From contig CAZCBN010000001.1 of the NCBI GenBank assembly GCA_964496975.1, positions 62,001 through 126,000 of the forward strand: a DNA stretch of 64,000 nucleotides, given 5' to 3'. Under the pieces are notes generated by a model. It did no database searches, was not told where the DNA came from, and was given only the letters and a program-made list of their open reading frames with translations. A program made the translations under genes and the position numbers. Position 1 is the first letter of the stretch, and every line of letters begins with the position of its first letter. Source of the stretch: CAZCBN01 sp964496975 (lineage in GTDB: Bacteria; Planctomycetota; Phycisphaerae; Phycisphaerales; UBA1924). Shown piece by piece: positions 60,327-64,000 of this stretch.

Positions 60327-61491
60327 GTCGCATCACCGGCCGTTCCAGCAGGTAGTAGCTGAGGGCGGCGCACGTGATCGTGAGGACGAGCGTCCCCATG
60401 AGCAGGATCGGAAATGTCAGGCCCGGCCACCAGAGGCCCACCCCGCCCGCCCGCAGGCCGTGGATGATCGGGTAGTGCCAAAGGAAGATCCCATAGGAGA
60501 TCCGCCCGAGCCAGGTCAGCACCGGGTTGGCGAGCAGGCGGCTGGGCAGCCCCGCGCGACCGTCCCAGAACACCGCCGGCAGCAGAATCAGGGCGCCAAT
60601 GACGCCAGCCAGCAGATGCACCGCGATGTACTCGAACCGCCCGATAAACAGAGGCATCGCCAGCAAAGGGCTGTCGTTGATGACGACGAGCGCGGGCACC
60701 GCATAGAAGAGGATGGCCGCCATCCAGGCGACACCGGCGTAGTCGCTGACCACACGAGCAGCGGACGGCAGGCGGCTGCGCTGCTGGAGCCAGACCGAGA
60801 CGGCCGCCAGGCCCATGCCCAGCCCGAACCACCATGCGCGGCCCAGCGGTGAGAACACCATCAACCACAACGGAAGGCCGCTGAGGCTGGCCAGTGCCTG
60901 GAACGCCACTGACATGGCGCTGACCAGGCCGAGCATCGCCAGTTCCAACACCAGCCAATTCGCTCGCGGCAGCCGACGGCACCACCAGCGCATGGCGAGC
61001 GCATAGCCCGGCAGGAGCACGTAGAAGGCCACCTCGATCCCGAGGGTCCAGGTCGGGGCGAGGCCACACAGGAGCGGACTCGCGATGCAGTCCGCACCGC
61101 GTGTGTACACGGGGTAGTTCTGGAGCAGCCCGTAATACACCCACCAGTTGCTGCTGAACACCCCCGCGAGCCCGGGCACGATCGCCAGGACGGTCAAGGC
61201 CAGCCAGTAGGCCGGCGCGATTCGCACGAAGCGACGCCACAGGTAGGCCGGGAGCGGCGTCGATGGAGTTCCCAGTACGCGTGCCGCGACCATCGGTCGA
61301 TACAGAAGGCAGCCCGAGAGCATGAAGAAGATCGGCACGCCGATGTCCAGGTGCGCGAGGAGCGGCCAGTACCAGAGGTCGTGTGACATCTCGGAGACGA
61401 CAGCCGTGTGGACCACGAGAATCGCCAACGCGGCCAGGGCCCGGATCGAGTCGACCAGTGGATAACGGAGGGTGCCGGAGGCCTCGGCCAT
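60286..61491 (-). CDS. Acyltransferase family 3 membrane protein
   Basis: 401 residues from the ATG at 61491. The family's N-terminal motif is clear: YPLVDSIRALAALAILVVHT, with the conserved His, and IGVPIFFMLSGCLL. About ten membrane helices follow. There is no SGNH domain. It probably acylates or acetylates the surface polysaccharide. It starts 1 base after the stop of the methyltransferase gene, so the two are co-transcribed. Confidence 0.87.
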   Translation of the reverse strand: MAEASGTLRYPLVDSIRALAALAILVVHTAVVSEMSHDLWYWPLLAHLDIGVPIFFMLSGCLLYRPMVAARVLGTPSTPLPAYLWRRFVRIAPAYWLALTVLAIVPGLAGVFSSNWWVYYGLLQNYPVYTRGADCIASPLLCGLAPTWTLGIEVAFYVLLPGYALAMRWWCRRLPRANWLVLELAMLGLVSAMSVAFQALASLSGLPLWLMVFSPLGRAWWFGLGMGLAAVSVWLQQRSRLPSAARVVSDYAGVAWMAAILFYAVPALVVINDSPLLAMPLFIGRFEYIAVHLLAGVIGALILLPAVFWDGRAGLPSRLLANPVLTWLGRISYGIFLWHYPIIHGLRAGGVGLWWPGLTFPILLMGTLVLTITCAALSYYLLERPVMRLTYRRPAASGCPG

Positions 61492-61492
61492 C

Positions 61493-62563
61493 TCAGTCAA
61501 CTCGACGAGCGAGCACCGTGAACGTCGCCCCGCTGCGCAGCAGCGACCATACGGTCGAGATGGCCGCGGCGGGTACGAACGCGACCAGATAGGCGGCAAG
61601 CAGCGGAAGTCGTCGCATCCGCGCGCGCTCCCGCCGGTTGACGGGCCCCCGCAGCAGACGATACAAGCCAAGGTGGGTGCCACCCAGACGATGCAGCGCG
61701 CTCTGAAGCAGGCCGAACGGATTTTGTTCAAGGCTGTAGTGGGAGATCCGATCCACGCGAAACCCGTGGGCCTCGAGCATCGCGGTGATCGTCACCGGAC
61801 TGTAGTGAAACAGGTGCCGGGGCAGGTCCAGATGGAACCAGCTCGCGCCGGCCCAACGGGCCTGCCAGCTCTCGATGTTGGGCATGGACATGACGAGCGC
61901 CCCTCCGGGCCGGAGGAGGCGATGGCATTCCCGGAGCACCACATCGGGGTCCCGAAAATGCTCGAACGCGTGCCAGGCGGTGATGACATCGAACTGGCCG
62001 GCATCAAAGTGACAGTCGACGAGTGCACCGGCACGGACCTGCATGCCGGATCGGCGGGCAGCGCCGGCCGCCGCCTCGTCGAGCTCCGTGCCCCAGGTGA
62101 CGAACCCCACCCGCTGCATGACTCGCAGAAAGAGCCCCCTGCCGCAGCCCAGGTCGAGAATCGCGCCCCGCCTGGTGCCCGTCAGGTACACCGCCCGCAG
62201 ACGTGCGACCCGAAAGAGGAAGACGAAGAGCTCGGTCAGGGGACCAAACTTCTTGTTCTCCGTGCCGTAATACTCCTGGCCGTACATCGCGGGAATGTCC
62301 TCGCCGCGAGGGAGCGGAACCGTTGCGACGAGGCCGCACCGGTCACAGCGAGCCACGTGGTATCCTCGCGACTCCGGCACGGACTCGGTCATCAGTTCGT
62401 GGGCGGACGCGCCGCCACAGAGCACACACTGAAACGTGGATGCCGCAGGTGGCCCGGCCGGCCGACGAGGTCTTCCGGCGAGGACATCCGCCGTGGCCGT
62501 GGCGAGATCCCTGAGGAAGCGACGGACGCCATGCGCGTGAGGCGGTCGAAGAGCGGAGGTCAT
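61493..62563 (-). CDS. SAM methyltransferase with N-terminal zinc-ribbon-like motif
   Basis: 356 residues from the ATG at 62563. Two CxxC pairs (CVLCGG and CDRCG, about 47-75) precede a class I methyltransferase domain with ILDLGCGRGLFLRVMQRVGF, FDVITAWHAFEHFRDP and LLRPGGALVMSMPN. A hydrophobic C-terminal segment (LPLLAAYLVAFVPAAAISTV) could anchor it. This is the C-methyltransferase-like type found in surface sugar clusters. Its start codon overlaps the start of the next divergent gene by 1 base. Confidence 0.85.
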   Translation of the reverse strand: MTSALRPPHAHGVRRFLRDLATATADVLAGRPRRPAGPPAASTFQCVLCGGASAHELMTESVPESRGYHVARCDRCGLVATVPLPRGEDIPAMYGQEYYGTENKKFGPLTELFVFLFRVARLRAVYLTGTRRGAILDLGCGRGLFLRVMQRVGFVTWGTELDEAAAGAARRSGMQVRAGALVDCHFDAGQFDVITAWHAFEHFRDPDVVLRECHRLLRPGGALVMSMPNIESWQARWAGASWFHLDLPRHLFHYSPVTITAMLEAHGFRVDRISHYSLEQNPFGLLQSALHRLGGTHLGLYRLLRGPVNRRERARMRRLPLLAAYLVAFVPAAAISTVWSLLRSGATFTVLARRVD

Positions 62564-63183
62564 TGCTGAGCGCCGTGGAGTCTCCCTACCTCCAGTACCT
62601 GGACGACAAATTCCGCTTCCCGCGATCGCTGGTCCATCGGCCGATCCAGCGCTTTCTGCGGACGTATCTGGACGCGGCGCCCGCGGGCGCGCGGGTACTC
62701 GACGCCGGCTGTGGCAACGGCATCGAAACGGGTCCGTACGCCGGACATCTGAGGGTCCTGGGCCTCGACTACCAGCCGGCCTACGCCGCGTGCTGCGCGC
62801 GCAGATACCCGGACGCGTCCTATGCAATTGCGCACCTCGCCCACCTGCCGGTGGCCGACCACTGCATCGACGTGATCGTCATGAATCAGGTCATCGAACA
62901 CCTGGAGAATCCTGTGGCCGTGATCGGCGAACTGAGCCGCGTCCTCGCGGCCGGGGGGCGCCTGCTCGTCGCCACCCCCAACTATGGCGGCGTGGCCTGG
63001 CCGCTCGTGGAGGCGACGTATCATCGCTGGTTCAGCGGCGAGTTCAACGTGGAGGACAATCATGTGATGCCCTACCGCGCTGACACCCTGCGCGCGCATC
63101 TGGCCTCGTCGCTGGTGGTCGATCGTGTGGAAACGATTTGCGCGGGCCTGATCCTCGTCGGCGTGGCCCGGAAGCCGGTATGA
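62563..63183 (+). CDS. Class I SAM methyltransferase
   Basis: 206 residues from a TTG at 62563 that overlaps the divergent ATG by one base; a GTG at 62575 is an alternative start. Motif I is RVLDAGCGNGIETGPYAG, followed by DVIVMNQVIEHLENPVAVIG and RVLAAGGRLLVATPNYGG. It stops by overlapping the next gene start (ATGA). Acceptor unknown, probably a sugar of the surface polysaccharide. Confidence 0.85.
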   Translation: MLSAVESPYLQYLDDKFRFPRSLVHRPIQRFLRTYLDAAPAGARVLDAGCGNGIETGPYAGHLRVLGLDYQPAYAACCARRYPDASYAIAHLAHLPVADHCIDVIVMNQVIEHLENPVAVIGELSRVLAAGGRLLVATPNYGGVAWPLVEATYHRWFSGEFNVEDNHVMPYRADTLRAHLASSLVVDRVETICAGLILVGVARKPV

Positions 63184-64000
63184 TGCGTGCCCCGTTCGCG
63201 TGGACACTGGCCCTGACGGTGGAGATCGCCGGCGCCGCGTTCGTCACGCTGCTCGGGCTGGTGCTGCTGGTCAATCATCCCGTCCCGGTCCCCTGCCTGC
63301 CGCTCACGCAGAACCAGGACGCGGAAACGCTGTTGTATCTGAGTACGTTCCTGATCATCCTGCCGCTCGCGCTGATGGTTGGCCCACGCCTGGCCGATCG
63401 GATATCCAACGGTCCCCATCGGTCCGGCCTGCCGGCGCTGACAGGTCTGCTGGCGTGCGCGCTGGCCCTGGCCATCATCGCCATCAAGGTTGCGGCCCGC
63501 TGGCCCGGGGTCGACGCGGCCGTGGGTGCGCTTGGCGCGGGGGCGATCTGGTGGATGGGCGCCGCGCCGGTGATCCGGCGATCGACTCGGCCAGACCCGT
63601 GCCGTCCGCTCGAGAGGCTCTCCGGTGCGGCAGCGCCCATCTGGACCCTGGCGGGGTTGCTGACCCTGGTGGTGTTCCTCTGCTTCACCAACCTGCGCGC
63701 CCTGAACCCGCTTGCGCTTGTGCTCGGCGCCCTGCTGATGGCCGGTGGCGTCGCGGCCGTCGAACGCGGCCGCGTGCCGTCCCTGGGTCGACCGTGGACA
63801 ATCGCCGCCGACGCGGTGTTGATCGCACTCATTCTCCTGGCCGTTCCCGACCTGATCGTCGTCCAGCCTGAGCTGGGGCCGGGGAACGCCCAGGTGTCGT
63901 TCGACATTGCGGTCATCCAGTTCCACCAGAACTTCCTCCTCGGGCCGGCCAACGAAGTACTCGCGGGCGGCGCGCTGCTGCTGGACACCGCCTCGCAGTA
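63180..64000 (+). CDS. Polytopic membrane protein, N-terminal part (cut by window edge)
   Basis: An open frame from an ATG at 63180 (a second at 63183) runs off the right edge after 273 complete codons. It has about seven hydrophobic segments (FVTLLGLVLLVNHPVPVPCL, YLSTFLIILPLALMVGP, LLACALALAIIAIKVAA, TLAGLLTLVVFLCFTNLRAL and others). The edge cuts QFHQNFLLGPANEVLAGGAL, a phrase that may precede a periplasmic loop. I do not recognise the family. It is coupled to the methyltransferase by a 4-base overlap. Confidence 0.7.
   Translation, partial: MMRAPFAWTLALTVEIAGAAFVTLLGLVLLVNHPVPVPCLPLTQNQDAETLLYLSTFLIILPLALMVGPRLADRISNGPHRSGLPALTGLLACALALAIIAIKVAARWPGVDAAVGALGAGAIWWMGAAPVIRRSTRPDPCRPLERLSGAAAPIWTLAGLLTLVVFLCFTNLRALNPLALVLGALLMAGGVAAVERGRVPSLGRPWTIAADAVLIALILLAVPDLIVVQPELGPGNAQVSFDIAVIQFHQNFLLGPANEVLAGGALLLDTASQ

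Noticed and set aside
1..64000. CRISPR arrays, tRNA, rRNA or insertion sequences
   Set aside because: No regularly spaced repeats, cloverleaf candidates, rRNA-like stretches or intact transposase genes were recognised by eye.

Overview
The window is very GC-rich, densely packed DNA from a Gram-negative bacterium, most likely an acidobacterium of the Vicinamibacteria type. This assignment is an inference from gene content. Two giant ABC permeases of the acidobacterial duplicated orphan type each follow a PadR repressor, there is a propeller/Y_Y_Y sensor kinase, and an M56 antirepressor carries a TonB-like tail. Many secreted proteins have recognisable signal peptides. I saw no rRNA, tRNA, CRISPR array, intact insertion sequence or prophage.

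Positions 1-34.5 kb hold mainly sensing, regulation and envelope functions. In order these are a truncated DPP IV-like peptidase, a hybrid histidine kinase, a BlaR1/BlaI-type pair with a 40-bp palindromic operator, and a fibro-slime/HYR secreted protein divergent from a propeller kinase and LuxR regulator. A possible five-gene operon follows (exported MidA-like methyltransferase, Baeyer-Villiger-type monooxygenase, membrane protein, ECF sigma factor, possible anti-sigma factor). Next come two PadR/ADOP pairs, a LytS/LytTR pair and a four-gene operon with two tandem aldo-keto reductase homologues that seem to have lost their catalytic residues. An N-formylglutamate amidohydrolase-like lipoprotein, a CxxCH cytochrome and a 2-oxoglutarate-type hydroxylase close the section.

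Positions 34.5-50.3 kb form a compact island of short genes in alternating orientation: glycosyltransferases (GT2, GT8-like, TPR-GT9), an FkbM methyltransferase, an OafA-type acyltransferase with SGNH domain, four different sulfotransferase-fold proteins, a formyltransferase, a second Asp/Asn hydroxylase, a tail-collar (MdpB-like) protein and a binding protein without signal peptide. At its centre (41,975-43,399) is a PqqD-like RiPP recognition protein, an unannotated 52-residue peptide with a lasso-type leader motif and a C-terminal serine, and an HPr-kinase-like protein. This looks like a RiPP locus without the usual lasso protease and cyclase, and is the best candidate for an undescribed system.

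Positions 50.5-64 kb are a polysaccharide export and assembly cluster: a decayed initiating sugar-phosphate transferase, two Wzy-like polymerases, a Wzx-like flippase, two GT4 and two GT2 glycosyltransferases (one fused to a methyltransferase), an acyltransferase, two SAM methyltransferases, and a multi-membrane-span protein cut by the right edge.

Two features recur along the window. TANNNT hexamers lie 5-12 bases from many start codons, which suggests leaderless or very short-leader transcripts. Many neighbouring genes also overlap or abut, at both their 5' and 3' ends.
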